Source of the DNA: Acytostelium subglobosum LB1
Lineage: Eukaryota > Evosea > Eumycetozoa > Acytosteliales > Acytosteliaceae
Direction of reading: 5' to 3'
Assembly: GCF_000787575.1 (NCBI RefSeq)
Contig: NW_012236491.1
Coordinates: 2,064 to 66,063 of the forward strand
Length of the DNA: 64,000 nt
Shown: positions 52,335-64,000 of the stretch, piece by piece
How positions within the stretch are numbered: position 1 is the stretch's first letter
Layout: each line of letters opens with the position of its first letter
The notes under the pieces: generated by a model
Databases searched by the model: none
Seen by the model: the letters and a program-made list of their open reading frames with translations, nothing else
What the model was told of the DNA's origin: nothing
Made by a program: the position numbers and the translations under genes

Positions 52335-55300
52335 TTACTTATTCTTCTTGAGTGTTCTCTGCTTTTCTGCATGTTGAACTAGCTTCTCCTCGACTGCCAA
52401 ACCCTTCCTCCTTCTGATCTTGTCCATGTATTGTCTGGCAATGTTGTTGCCCAAACTGGCTACGTTGGAGCCATGATCCTCCAGCTCCTCCTCGGTTGTG
52501 AGCTGGAAGAATGGGTCCTGCTCCAATGTCTCCCAGTGATTGTCAAAGTACAGCTGAGTGCTCGCTGAGCCCGATGTCTTGATCATAATCTGTTGTGAGA
52601 AGCCAAATGATTCGACGACGGGCAGGCGTGCCTGGATACAAAAGATGGGTGTGCCCTCCTTCATTCCCTCCTTGATGATCTGAGCACGACGTGATGCCAG
52701 CACCGAGTACATCTTGCCCAGTGCCGCCGACGACACTTGTATCTCGCACAGATAGAGTGCCTCCATCAGACGTTGTGGTCTCGCCTGGAAGGCATTGCGA
52801 CATGCCTCCTTCATGGTGGAGATGATCTGGCCAGAGATTGGACCGTACTTGTCAGAGTAGTCGCCCTCGATAAACTCAATGTCCTCGACGACCATGCAGA
52901 CGCCCATCATCGGCTCGTCGCACAGCGGGCCTGCGTATGTCGCCAGTTGGAATCCCGAGACAATGCTATTGTCCAGCTCCACTATCCTCTTGTACTTCTC
53001 GTCGCCCTCCAACAGATTGGTCTGCTTGGCAGACATCTCGCTCACACTGTTTGTGTCCTCGCTCTGCTGATCATCCTCTTCGTTGTCGCTGTTGGTGGAC
53101 TTGACTGCATCGTCGTCCTTCTGCTCCTCGTCTTGACTGGACTGTAGTTGTCGAACCTGCTGCTTTGTCTTCTTGAGACTCTGAATGCCACGCTGGAAGG
53201 CTGGTCTCCAGACGTCTGACTCTGCATAGCCTGGAACATGATTCAAGAGAATGTTGGCGCCAATGTGCTTGGGTCCAAAGGCCCAGACCTTGTTGACCTG
53301 GCTGGCCCACACATCGCCAGCCTTGATAAACTCGTCAGTGAGCTTCTTGTGGAACTCCTCGCGGGCTGTCTGCTCGGCCTCCTTCTTGCTGCCCTTCTCG
53401 TTCTCTAGCTGCTTGTCCTTCATCTTTCCACCAAGGAACAGGTCGCGCATGTTGTTCGAGTTCTTCTCGAGGAAGTCTGTGATGTTCTTGGGCAAGGGGA
53501 TCGCCTTCACCTTGACATTGACCATCCTGTTGGCAGTTCGCTGTATAATCACGTCTCCGTTGGTCGCAATCGGTGATTTGTTGGCATCGCCAATGACAAC
53601 GGTCTCGCGGAACGGCACGATTGGCGCCGAAACATTAACGTTGATCTTGGCAAACGTCTCCTTAAGGTCGCGGACACATCGCTCAAGATGCAACTCGCCC
53701 GTGGCGACAATGACGTGCTCGCCACTCTCCTGCACGTACACCTCTACCAGGGGGTCGGCCTGGTTCAGCATCTTCAGGCCGTGGATGAGCTTGGGCATGT
53801 CGATGATGTTTTCTGGCTCGATGGCCACCTTGACGATGGGCGATGAGACAAACATCATGTTGGCCAGTGGTGGGCATTGCAGGGTGGTGGTGATGGTGGC
53901 CGACTTGAGTACCAGGTTGCCAATCTCGCCACCGACACCACAGACATTGCCTGCGGGCACGGACTCGATCGGCTCAAGACTGCGACCCATCAGCAAGTAG
54001 AGATGGGTGATCTCAATCTCTACGACATCGTGTGTTGGCTTGAGTGGGTCGTATCTTGGTCCAAGCACAAAGACCTTCTGGCCCTTCCTCAGCGTGCCAC
54101 TGAACACTCTGACCACAGCAACAAACTCGCCTTTGTCCTCTGTCTGATTGGTGTTGATGTTGTTGTTAACTACTTGTGGAGGCATCCTCCTTGGGACCAC
54201 AACAGGTGCTGGTGCTGGTGCTGGGGTTGATTGCGTGTCCTGTGAGGTCTGTGATGTGCTTGTGGTAGCCTCGTTCAAGCTTGCCTGTGCCATTCGTTGA
54301 GCTAGAGGGACGGCTGATGGCTGGACACGACGTGGTGGCACAGTGCGCTGTACCGTGGCCGACACGCCACGCTTCTCATTCGAGACAAACACCTTGGCGA
54401 CGTAGGCCACGACATCTGTCTCCTCGCCCTGTTTGCACTCGCGACAATCCTTGAGCAGTGATTGTTGTTTCTCTTTCAGCTCCTCGGTGATGTTGGCCGA
54501 TGAGATCGGCTTGAATATCTTCTCCATTCGTCTGTTTTGTCCATCGATTGGATTGGGTAGACAGTCGACAACCATTGACAACACAGCCTCACTCAGTGGT
54601 AGCCATGCCTGCATCAATGCCTGCAGCAACACTGATGAATCCTTTGACGCCAGATCTCTTGGGTGTATCTTCAATCCAAGCATCGCTACTATCTTGTCCA
54701 CACGCTCCTTGTCACTATAGTTGTCGTGGTGTCGTGTCGCTGTGTCAGATTGATTGGCATGATTAATTGATTTTTGAGTGTACATACATCGAGTCGGCAT
54801 TGACCATCTTGTGTACCTCCCATATTGAGTTTAGGATGAATGTTACAAACATGGGCGACAGGTTACCCTTCTGTGTCTTGTAGATCTTCTTCTCCTTTGG
54901 ATGATAGTAGTAGTCGCCCCACAATGTCTTGGCCAATATATCCTTCTTGATTCCAGTCTCTATGTTTGATTGATTGATCGATGTGAACGAATGAGTGAGT
55001 GAATGAATGATTGATGCGGCCGATCGCCCATATGTATCGACATACTCTTGTGACAAAGATCGACAAACTGCTTGACTGTGAATCCCCAGCCTGAGAAGGC
55101 GGTGGTGAAGGCGACGTTGCCCTTCTCTGGTGAGAATAGGAATTCGTTTCCGATCGTTGTTAGGTTGGCAGTCTCTTCGTTGACTTCATCGCTAGCAGCG
55201 GCGTCATTGGTGTCAGTTGTCGTGCCCTGTGCTTCGTACTCGCTGATCTCCTTCAGAATGATCTCTTCTGATGACAGTGTTCCCGTGACGGCGTTGACCT

Positions 55301-55922
55301 GCTCAATCACCTTTTTGATGTGCTGGTAGGCTTCGAGAGGCGTCATGTTCACCTCTGTGATTAGACGATCGATCTTGTTGATGACCAGACATGGACGCAC
55401 ACGCTCTTGGTACGCCTGGCGCAGTACGGCGTGCGTCTGGATGCACACACCCTCGACGGCGTCGACCAGCACGAGCGCGCCATCTGTGATTCTAACAGCC
55501 GTCGACACTTCACTGCTAAAGTCTACGTGGCCTGGTGAATCAATGAGATTGATCAAATAGTTATTCTGTTGATTGGGGAACAGCAAAGAGATCGATGCTG
55601 CCTTCATTGTTATCTCACGTTCCTGCTCATCCTCCAAGAAGTCGAGATACCTCAGCTTGCCAGCCATATGAGGTGATATAATGCCATTAGATGATATCAA
55701 ACAATCAGATAATGTAGTTTTACCTGTTATTTAATTGAATGATTGATTGATTGATTGAGCGAGTGAGTGAGTGAGTGAATGAGGTCAAGAGTACGCGCAT
55801 GAGTTGTATGTATGTATCTTACCATGATCAACATGTGCCAATACACAGATATTCCTAATGTTTGATGTAAAGCCTTGTAATGAAGCCAGCAATGCTGGTG
55901 TGATCGATGTAATAGGAGGCAT
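52335..55922 (-). CDS. efl1: Elongation factor-like GTPase 1 (EFL1/Ria1)
   Basis: The model is complement(join(52335..54714,54788..54959,55046..55723,55823..55922)), 1109 residues, with all phases closing. The GTPase domain has G1 AHVDHGKTTLSD (29-40, split by intron 1 at HG|KTT), G2/switch I ITMKAASISL, G3 DSPGHVDFSSEV and G4 NKIDRL. An EFL1-type insertion rich in Thr/Asp/Ala and Glu (ISEYEAQGTTTDTNDAAASD) interrupts domain I/II, and KTLWGDYYYHPKEKKIYK is highly characteristic of EFL1 rather than EF-2. EF-G domains II-V follow (VRVFSGTLRKGQKVFVLGP, ALRQADPLVEVYVQESGEHV-like with VAIEPENIIDMPKLIHGLK, domain IV DVWRPAFQRGIQ, domain V GPISGQIISTMKEACRNAF). It acts with SBDS to release eIF6 from pre-60S ribosomal subunits. 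An extra acidic, low-complexity stretch lies at about 52985-53160 between domains IV and V. Confidence 0.94.
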
Positions 55923-56250
55923 CTTTTATATCTTTATATATAAAGTAAGTAAGTAAGTGTTATTATGTATGTTATTAATGTTATTACAACATATAAGTTA
56001 GTTGTGTTATTCGTTCGAACGTCTATATTTATATATATATATATATATTAATACTTGATGTATGTATGAATGTTTGGTTTCTCAATTAAACGATCATGAG
56101 TCGTGTTCATTCTTGACGATTTCCCTTGAACACACATAATCCCATAAATTGAGACTTGTAATGTAATCAAAAGCCAAGGTATTGAATTACTATGGCGAAT
56201 AGTTTGGCATATACATGTAATAATCTGGCAATTTATTACTACTCTGTCTG
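55923..56250. other. Intergenic region
   Basis: This region holds the 5' flank of efl1 and the 3' flank of the RBR ligase gene. It is AT-rich, with (TA)n around 56028-56050 and a GTAAGTAAGTAAG run close to the efl1 start. No gene is seen. Confidence 0.5.
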
Positions 56251-57878
56251 TTACTTGGCACAATTTGGATTAAGACATGGGAAGTTTCCTCCACATCGAT
56301 AACAACTGGATCCAGTTTGATTGTTTGATTGATTGATTGAGTTAGTATCACTTGTATGTTAACCATGCAAATACAATCCAAGCCAAATATAATGGTATAC
56401 TTACAAATGCCATTGACACCTGCAGGTCATGTGATTACAACCTTCTCTCTTCTCAACGGTAGCACTACACTTTGGACACTTTCTAAAACCTTTCTCTTGG
56501 ACGACCTTTTCAAACAGTGTATCACCTTGTCCATTCTCCTTGAGCCATTGTTGATACTTCTCACAACTAGTACCCTCATGATACGCTGTCTTGCACTTTA
56601 AACATTGAACCCTGTATGATTGATTGATTGAAATGTGAGTGAGTGGATTGATTCCATGTGGTGATCCAAGTTTGATTGATTGAGTGGATACCTACTTCTT
56701 ACACTTTGGACACTCGAATCTTGCCACATCACCTTCGTTGATGAATGCATATTCACAGTTTGGCGTTGTGCATAATGCAAAGTCGGCACTGGTACTGATC
56801 AACCTGTCCAAACATGATGTGCTGTACTTCAAGTACAACTCATCACCGACCAAGATCTGTATATCAATCGGTACGACCTCAGTCTTACAAGTAGGTGTTG
56901 GACACTAGGTTAGGGTGTGATGGTGTTAGAGCAAGGGCAAGGTCAAGGGCAAGGGCGAGGGCAAGGGCAAGGGTATGAGGGTAACTTACAACAATTGGGT
57001 TGGCTCTATCCTTTATCTTATCTTGACAATAACTCTGCATACATTCTACACAATACTGATGAGCACATCCTGATAGGGTATGTAAGTTATCAATCTCGTA
57101 GGTATTGAAACATATCTGGCATTCGACTGGCTCTTGCTCCACGACCAAACTAATATTTGTTTGTTTGATTTGATCATCTGATATTCGCATCCTTTCCAAC
57201 TCTACATAGGACATGTCTTCATCGAGTTGTTCTCTATACATTCTTGCCAATAACTCTTTATCCTCTTGTTCATCCTGTAGTTGTATTAATCTAATTTGTT
57301 CCAGGTCCTTCTTATCAATGTGTCCTCCATACTGATCGTCCAAACATAGATCCTTGCGCCAATCATACGGTGGCTCCACCGGTTCATCATCATCATCATA
57401 ATCATATTCATTATTATTAAACTTGTATGAACTACTTCTACTTGATGTTGTTGTTGTTGTAGTTGTTGTAGTTGTACCATTGATTTTGTTTGTTGTTGTA
57501 GACTTTGATGTAGTTGTTGATATTGATGTTGATTGTACACCATCATCATCTTCAAAGTATGTATGACCATAATCATCCATGTCATCATCTACTGTGACAA
57601 TGTTATCTGGTACATATAGAGCCAATGCATCCAGACATGCTACCAGTATATCATCAGACTTGTACTTGGACTGTACATACTCTGTAAGATTGTTAATAAA
57701 CTTAAGATCTAAGTCTTGTTTGTTGTCCAAGTTAGTTCAATCAATCAATCAATCAATCAATCATTCAATCAATCATATACATACTTATAGCAGTAAGATA
57801 TTGGTTTAGAGTACCATCATTGTTCAACAGGGTATTGGTCTTTATATAATCTTTGAGGACACTTGTTGTATCCTCCAT
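56251..57878 (-). CDS. RBR-type E3 ubiquitin ligase
   Basis: The model is complement(join(56251..56305,56405..56611,56696..56904,56990..57708,57785..57878)), 427 residues; all four junctions are in phase. The N-terminus (MEDTTSVLKDYIKTNTLLNN) is helical, followed by an acidic and Thr-rich linker. RING1 begins CQICFNTYEIDNLHTLSGCAHQYC (from about 228). The in-between-RING domain spans about 272-360 (CPTPTCKTEVVPIDIQ, CTTPNCEYAF, CPKCKKVQCLKCKTAYHEGTSC). RING2 is [31 protein letters not shown], with the catalytic cysteine expected at Cys399 (GCNHMTC). RBR ligases form a thioester with ubiquitin on this residue. The [15 protein letters not shown] layout resembles RNF14/ARIH types; no RWD or UBA-like domain is evident at the N-terminus. 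A GGG-rich minisatellite sits in the intron preceding the in-between-RING exon. Confidence 0.9.
56929..56986. repeat. G-rich (AAGGGC)n minisatellite in RBR intron
   Basis: AAGGGC and GAGGGC units with a GGTCAAGGGC variant, nearly identical in phrase order to the array at 23868-23933. It lies wholly inside the intron 56905..56989; the transcript strand is C-rich. Confidence 0.8.
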
Positions 57879-58608
57879 CTATTACTTGTAGTGTTTATGT
57901 GTCTGTTTGTAAAAGTGTATATATGTTTGGTATTATAACAATGTGTTATGATTGTTATTGATCCAAGCAAGATGAGTAGTATTAAGTTGGGTTTAGATAT
58001 TTGATCATCGGTCAATATTCTCTACTTTCCACCAGTTTTCCACATCACCCCACTTGACACTTGAAGAGAGTACTTTCGATCTCATCACCTGACATCACAC
58101 CAACAACAATCTGACTCGGCAATCAAAGAGTCGTCACTCACTTCAATTTCATTGACTTATCTTTTTTTATTTATTTGTATCTGTATACATATAATTACCA
58201 GTTTTAGAATTAACTCATCTTTATAATCGTGATGGGCTTTTGTGTTGTGTGTGAGTGTGGGGGAATTGATGATGCCCCTTCGTAACAATGAGATTGATGA
58301 GTACCCCCAACAGATCAATCAAAACAATTGAGTTGTTTCAACTTGGAGTTATGTTGACCACACACCATCAAGATACTCACAATGCTTCTCTGCCTTTATC
58401 TTGTTCGAATACAGTATCTCAACATTGGGCTCACACTCACACCTTTAACTCATTCACTTACTTGCTCTCATTTATCTCATCTCTATTCATACATACACCA
58501 AAGTATTAGTACTTCTTCTTCACTCTCTCTTAAGTTAGTTAGTTAGTTAGTATTGTATTTGTAGTAGTAGTAGTCGTAATAGTAATAGTAAATATATAAA
58601 TATATAAA
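57879..58608. other. Divergent promoter region between RBR and lipase genes
   Basis: Non-repetitive sequence at about 57900-58330 is followed by pyrimidine-rich, TTAGTTAGTTAGTTAG-containing DNA at 58530-58550 and an AT-rich leader (AATATATAAATATATAAA) ahead of the lipase ATG. No RNA or protein gene is supported. Confidence 0.5.
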
Positions 58609-59904
58609 ATGATTATTAGTAAAGTGATAATATTTGTTATTGTTGCAACAACTTTGTTGTGCTTGGTAACACCTTGCATAAATGCAACGATGATTAGACA
58701 TGGTGGCGATGATCTTAAAACATTCGTGGAGATAGTCAATGGTCATGGATATCCTTGTGAACAACATTATGCTACGACAGAGGATGGTTATATATTGGGT
58801 TTGTTCCGCATACCATATGGCCGTTCAGGTCCAAGCAACCAAACACGTCAGCCAGTGCTCCTGCAGCATGGTCTACTCGACTCATCCATCACATGGATCA
58901 TAAACGAGCCATCAGAGTCACTGGCCTACATCCTGGCCGACGCAGGATACGACGTTTGGATGGGCAACAACCGCGGCAACACATACAGCACCAACCACAC
59001 GACCATCCCCGTCACGGACAAGCGCTTCTGGGAGTTCTCGTTCGACCACATGGGCTGGTACGACCTGCCCACCACCGTCAACTACGTGCGCCTCGCCACA
59101 TCATACAACAGCATGCCCTACATCGGTCACTCCGAAGGCACGATCCAGGCATTCATTGGTTACATGCACAACGAGTCGCTGGCCGAGTGGGCGCCATTGT
59201 TCCTCGCGCTAGGACCCGTGGGCAACGTAACACACATCAGCAACAATGGTCTGCGACTGCTGGCGGACTTGCGTGCCGACGATCTACTGGCCCTGTTTGG
59301 CGAGGAGCGATTCCTGCCCACGCCCGAGAAGCTTCGCACGACCTTTGTCGACTTTTGTATCGCCTGTGACGAGTGCTGTGCCACCGTCATCGAGTTCCTC
59401 TGCGGTCCGCATCGTGGCGCCTTCAATGACAGTCGCATGCCAGTCGTCTCTGGTCATGAGCCAGCCGGTACCTCTGTTCAAAACATCCGTCACTGGGCAC
59501 AAGATGTCCGTAGCAAGCAATTCCAAATGTTTGATTATGGTCCACTTGGTAATTATGATCATTACAAACAGTATGTATATCAATCACTCAGGGATGGTAC
59601 CATCTCAATCACACACTAACATTCAATCAATCATATCAATCAATGAATGAATCATAGGTTGAAGCCACCAGTATATGATGTATCAAAGTTCCCAAGCAGT
59701 GTAAAGGTTGCTTTGTTCTCTGGTGGATTGGATGAGTTGGCTGATCCAGTTGATGTGGCAGACTTGGTCGCACAACTACCCCAACAATCAGTGATTGACT
59801 GGCAAAAGATACCAGACTATGCCCATTTAGACTATGTGTGGGCTTTGGATGCACATGAGATAATCTATCCAGTCCTAATCCAACTCATTCAACAATCATT
59901 CTAA
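58609..59904 (+). CDS. Acid lipase-like alpha/beta hydrolase
   Basis: The model is join(58609..59570,59658..59904), 402 residues; the intron closes in phase (CA|G). A signal peptide (MIISKVIIFVIVATTLLCLV) is followed by the AB-hydrolase lipase N-terminal motif (GYPCEQHYATTEDGYILGLFRIPYG), the oxyanion-hole region LLQHGLLDSS, GYDVWMGNNRGNTYS and the nucleophile elbow GHSEGT (Ser175; animal and fungal homologues mostly have GHSQGT). The catalytic Asp is in GGLDELADP (346) and the His in DYAHLDYVWAL (377), so the triad is complete. This is the family of lysosomal acid lipase and gastric lipase, which hydrolyse cholesteryl esters and triglycerides. Signal peptide and NxT/NxS sites place it in the endolysosome or outside the cell. 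Confidence 0.93.
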
Positions 59905-60077
59905 TTAAATTAACAATTAAATTAACAAACCACTGACAAGTTGACTTTTCCAAAAGATCATCCAGCCCCTAAACTTCTGGAAAATGGGCCCACCTGACTT
60001 CCATACCTGCCCAGCCAATCTTTCAAGGTTGGTGATGATGATCATTTGTTGATTAGCGAATTGATTGAATAGAGATA

Positions 60078-61044
60078 ATGAATAAAGAGAATCTGAGGAG
60101 CTTGATAGTCCTTGGAAGGACAGGTTAGTACTCATCCCTCCCTCAATCAATCAATCAATCACTAACTTAACTTTTTCATTTAATTCATGAAGGCAATGGC
60201 AAGAGTGCTTGTTGTAATGTAATTACTGGAACAGATTTGTATAAGGAGGCCAATGGGTTATTGAGTCAGAATATATTAGGGAAGTTCCAGACAGAGACTA
60301 TCCAAATAGGTGATCTATGGTACCAAGTCATTGATACCATGGGCATTGGCGGCCACGATTCTACTTTGCAAAAATCAATATCCGATCTGATCCAAACGCT
60401 TGTAACTCTTAATCAAGGTGTACATCAAGTGTTCTTTGTTATAAAGGATCGATTCTCTGATGTGGAGCAAATAGCCTTCCGCCTCCTAACCTCTGTAATC
60501 TTCAAAGAGGAGGTGTTGCAGTACGTGACCATCGTTTGTACAAACAGTAAAATCTTCAACAATCCCGCCAAGGTCGAACAAGAGTTGTCCGCCCTCAACA
60601 AAGATAATAAGATCGTAAGTCGATTGATCATGATCACAAACCAAACTCACTGTTCACTCATTCATTCATTCAATGTATCTATTATTATTAATCGAACAAA
60701 AGGGACCAATCATCAAAAGTTGCAACAAGATATTGTTTGTTGACAATCCTCCCATTAATGATGATGATGACGAGCACTCACAGGCCAATGCACAAAAGAA
60801 GAGATTGCGATCCAGAGAGATAATGCTTGACCATCTCAACAAGTGTGATACGCTATACGTACCAACGCTCAACACCTGGGAGACGATCAAACGGAGGATA
60901 GAATGTCTCAAGGGAGATTACCCGATGCTATCATACCTAATCGACGCTGTATTCCATCTTCTATTGGCACTGCTCTTCTCAAAGCTTGGAGCTGGTTTGG
61001 GAATTCTCGGTGTAATGCTCAACAGGGCATTTAGTCGACGATAA
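60078..61044 (+). CDS. AIG1/GIMAP-type GTPase with C-terminal hydrophobic region
   Basis: The model is join(60078..60123,60193..60614,60703..61044), 269 residues; both junctions are in phase. The first intron splits the P-loop, LIVLGRT|GNGKSACCNVITG (G1, GxxGxGKS at about 13-20). G3 is VIDTMGIGG, followed by the AIG1-like helix QKSISDLIQTLVTLNQGVHQVFFVIKDRF. The G4 position (VTIVCTNSK) lacks the classic NKxD, as many AIG1/GIMAP proteins do. The C-terminus has a hydrophobic stretch (YLIDAVFHLLLALLFSKLGAGLGILGVML) that could anchor it in membranes, ending in basic NRAFSRR. AIG1-type GTPases bind membranes and, in amoebae, form multigene families implicated in endosomal traffic. The specific role is unknown. 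Confidence 0.8.
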
Positions 61045-61241
61045 CTAATTATCATTATAATTATCTCTATCTGTTCATGTATTTATAAATGAGCTCAAAT
61101 GAATGAAAGAAGTTGTAAAATTTGCAATTTCTTCGTTTTTTTGAACACAACTTCATTCGAGATCACTTTCATTCATTCATTTATTTATTAAAAGAGATAA
61201 TACATTCATTCATACTTATAATAGTAGTAGTTATTAGTAGT

Positions 61242-63804
61242 ATGAGTTCAAAGCATCAACATCAGCAGCCGAGCATGATGGGCTTTGAGAGCTACTTGTT
61301 GAGCGAGAATGGTGATGGTGGTGGTGACGGCAGCCTCCTCAACAACTTCAATCCAAAGGATACATTGTTGTTTGATTACCTACCCTTTGTTCGATTCAAT
61401 CCAGATAGCAAACAACAACATCATCAACATAAAGGTGGATTCAGTTTCAGTAATATCAACAACAACAACAACAATAACAACAATGATAGTACTGGCGAAG
61501 GCGAAAACATGAACAAAACAAGTGATTCATCTTCATCATCGTCGTCATCAACAACAACATCATCATCATCAGCGGATGAACTTGGTGTACTCATGATTGT
61601 GATGATCAATGGTGACATCTACTTCTACCCAACCGATACCGAACGATTGAACATGTTGACAAGCAAGCTCACTCAGTCCCAATCCGCGACGACACAAGCA
61701 CAGACACAGACATCATCATCAACACCAACACAGACATCATCATCAACATCAACAAGTAATGTTGATTCAGATACAGGAGGCGACACAACAACAAAGAACA
61801 AGTATCAAAAGATGAATATAGCATTAAGTATGAATCAAGAGCATAGGGTACACACGATGGACTTTATAGAGGGCGATTCACAAGTGTCAACGACACCGGC
61901 ATCAAACGGTGTCGTGGGCAGTGGCGAGATCAACTCAAAGCTCAAGGACATCCTCTTCAACATCGACTCTCCCAATCCACCATTCCGTTATCGACGACCT
62001 CGCAAAGTACTCCTCTCACACGACAAGCGACTCCTATTAATCATTGGATGTTATTACAAAGGACTGCGATGTCTGACAGTGTAAGTCACACGTGACCCAT
62101 GATTGAGTTGATGAGTCAGTGAATGAATGATCACTAACTCAATCAATCATTCAATCAATCAAACATAGATACAAGATCAATGAGGAAGGACCGAACTACT
62201 TCCAGTTGATCTTTTATGATACAAGCATGGCTTACATTGACGCGTGTTTCTCATCGGACAGTCAGATGCTCGTGGCAATATTATCGCGATTCCCAAACTA
62301 TCTGTTCTTTCTCCAACTACCCATTGCCAAGAAGCTATCACTGGACGCATTGAAACTGCACAATCAGTATCGACAGCAGTTCTGCACGCACAATCAGTCG
62401 ACACCCGCGCCCCCCGTCGGCTCGGTCGACTTCACTGGCCTCTCAAACAGCCTGTATCAGCAGCAGAGCGCGTCATTTGACCTGTGGCTCAAGTCATCGA
62501 CGGTGAGCTACGACCCGCGCAAGATAGGCCCTCTTGCGATCATTGGCCCGGCCAAGAACACGTTCGGCCTGCCGTTCTGCCCGACACACATCTCTTGCAA
62601 CCCAACGCCACGACTGGACCGCATCGAGAACTTTGAGTACGTCACGTGGAACGACGATGGACTGGGCGAGTACTGCTTGTGGAATGTGTCACGCGAGTCT
62701 CAGTCGGCAGCCATTCTATCGAACAAGTCAATGCCCTCGCTCAAGTTTGAGTGGATGACACGTCTGATCGGACCCATTGTACCCGATCGCGTATGGATCG
62801 ACAAGGAGACATCGCCCAAGAACTACATCATCAACATGGAGTTCTCGCCCAAGGGCGATCTGGTGATGGTGATAGTCAAGCGCGAGAACCATGACAATCG
62901 ATCAAAGACAGCGAATGGAGTTGGAATGCAGGTGATCAGTGGCAACATCAAGGCGCAGCAGCAGCAAGGACGCGAGGAGTCTGCAGACGAGCAGCTCAAG
63001 CAGACGGGCATGGTTGGGGGCGATCCCGCCAGCCCGTGGATACACGTGGCCGACTCGGTCGACCAGATCCTTACGTCAAAGTGGACCGAGTCGTTGTTCT
63101 TTGGCAGCGGCGAGTCGCCCTCAGTGCTGATCCGCGGCGTGGGCATCTGCGAGATGGTGTCGCGGACCAGCTGCGCGCTGTTTACAAACGGCACCGACGA
63201 ATTCAATCACTGCTCCAACTACCTACAGCTGGGACGCTATCATCGACTGTGGATGAATCACATGTCCAACATCTATCTCATTACTCTGACGCCCAAACAC
63301 AACGACTACATCGAGTGGCAGCGCGTGTTTGAGCAGAAGGACAAGGCGCAGTTTAAACTGTCATTGAAGCTTGTTGGTTACAATCTGTTGGATGGCGGTG
63401 GCACCACTGGCTCGGGTGGCGCAGGCGGAGGCGCAGCCAAGAACGCCGACCACCACACCAACGGCCACCAACACCACGCACCTGCGCAACAGACCAAAGG
63501 CTCGAGCAAACAGGCGAACCAAAAGTTGATGAACGATATGCTGGCATTGTTGTCCTACAACAACAACACGATCTCTGAGCGCAATGGACGTGGCGAAGGC
63601 GATGCCTATCTGGGCGTCCAACTCTATCGATGCAGTTGCTGCAAGCAAACATTGGTGAAGCCATTGATCTGCGGCTACTGCAAAACCGTTGCATATTGCT
63701 CCAAGCAATGTCAACATGAGCATTGGGTCACACACAAGGATTCATGCAAGCAGACACCAGCCCCCAATCCTCCATCACTACAACAGCACTATGCGCAGAA
63801 ATGA
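61242..63804 (+). CDS. MYND zinc-finger protein
   Basis: The model is join(61242..62080,62169..63804), 824 residues; the intron closes in phase (GT|A). I chose the ATG at 61242 because the 40 upstream codons are biased, UTR-like sequence. The N-terminal 280 residues have Asn, Ser and Thr runs around a folded-looking core. The middle (FYDTSMAYIDACFSSDSQMLVAILSRFPNYLFFLQLP, MEFSPKGDLVMVIVKRE) has WD40- or propeller-like strand patterns. A Gly-rich linker (GTTGSGGAGGGAA) precedes the MYND finger at 768-806 (CSCC...CGYC...YCSKQCQHEHWVTHKDSC), a protein-interaction zinc module. It has no SET domain, so it is not a SMYD methyltransferase. The function is unknown. Confidence 0.82.
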
Positions 63805-63898
63805 TCATCGGACCCTCGACCCATAGATTATTAAACACACGTGCATGCAAGCGTTCAACACTTGGACAACCTCAATGTTCATTCATTCATTCTTTTAT
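63805..63898. other. Convergent 3' region
   Basis: Short gap between the MYND gene and a minus-strand gene entering from the right. It has a TTAAAC-type AT stretch for the former and, on the minus strand, AATAAA directly after the stop of the latter. Confidence 0.5.
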
Positions 63899-64000
63899 TC
63901 AATCAATCTTGGTATCCCTGTATCTTATGATACCTCCATTGTTCGTTCCAGATAGAACTAGAGCATTGTATTGGTCTAGTATCCTACATGTGATTCTTGG
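63899..64000 (-). CDS. 3' end of a gene running off the window (propeller-like C-terminus)
   Basis: On the minus strand an open frame enters at the right edge and ends at 63899-63901 after 33 codons: ITCRILDQYNALVLSGTNNG followed by GIIRYRDTKID and stop. The D..NALVLSGTNNGGIIRYRDTK pattern resembles the last blade of a WD40 repeat (x-SG-x-x-x-G-x-I-x-x-x-D). An AATAAA on the minus strand follows the stop within a few bases. It is too short to assign to a family. Confidence 0.5.
   Translation of the reverse strand, partial: PRITCRILDQYNALVLSGTNNGGIIRYRDTKID

Noticed and set aside
1-64000. Transposable or virus-like elements
   Set aside because: No reverse transcriptase, integrase, transposase or capsid-like sequence and no long terminal repeats were seen; all repeats found are short tandem or simple ones.

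Overview
The window looks like nuclear DNA of a dictyostelid social amoeba. Introns are short (about 60-170 bp), use GTAAGT/GTATGT donors and are full of CAATC/CATTC/CACTC tetranucleotide runs. AT-rich, simple-repeat intergenic DNA separates coding exons of more balanced composition. Proteins carry long Gln, Asn, Ser and Thr tracts, and several families are dictyostelid-flavoured (TUP1 repressor, hybrid histidine kinase, PDR-type ABCG pump, ankyrin-like gene clusters, GluA-like beta-glucosidase). The species cannot be named from sequence alone; the limited Asn homopolymer content argues against D. discoideum itself. Two assembly gaps are present (NN at 10043-10044 and 100 N at 41761-41860).

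Layout. 0.5-5.5 kb: a secreted repeat protein broken by two frame changes (-), a GST-like protein (+), an F-box/LRR-like protein (-) and two small divergent genes. 5.6-12.3 kb: a head-to-tail cluster of ankyrin-like paralogues (+), of which the second and third may be one spliced gene. 12.4-16.4 kb: a three-LIM protein (+), TupA co-repressor (-) and a previously easy-to-miss 42-residue spliced microprotein (-). 16.5-20.7 kb: a full-size ABCG transporter (-). 22.4-28.1 kb: WIPI3/Atg18-family propeller, PLD3-like phospholipase D and Atg13, all on (-). 28.7-32.7 kb: a GPI-type mucin-like protein and a PTP3-like tyrosine phosphatase (-). 34.6-36.7 kb: a putative 44-residue spliced protein (+) and a low-complexity Q/N/KD-rich protein (-). 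38.7-44.0 kb: a multi-spanning hybrid histidine kinase with two receiver domains and no phospho-acceptor histidine (+). 44.5-47.4 kb: ankyrin-VPS9 Rab5-GEF-like protein (+). 47.5-50.1 kb: GH3 beta-glucosidase (-). 51.6-52.2 kb: an unknown basic protein (+). 52.3-55.9 kb: EFL1 ribosome-maturation GTPase (-). 56.3-57.9 kb: RBR ubiquitin ligase (-). 58.6-63.8 kb: acid-lipase-like hydrolase, AIG1-type GTPase and MYND zinc-finger protein (+). The right edge holds the 3' end of another minus-strand gene.

How the genes relate. There is no operon-like organisation. Several products fit the phagocytic, autophagic and lysosomal life of an amoeba (Atg13, WIPI3, PLD3-like, GluA-like, acid lipase, VPS9 GEF), but their proximity may be chance. 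Exon joins below were derived by hand from splice consensus and reading-phase continuity; most close perfectly in phase. I found no tRNA, rRNA, transposable element, CRISPR array or virus-like element.
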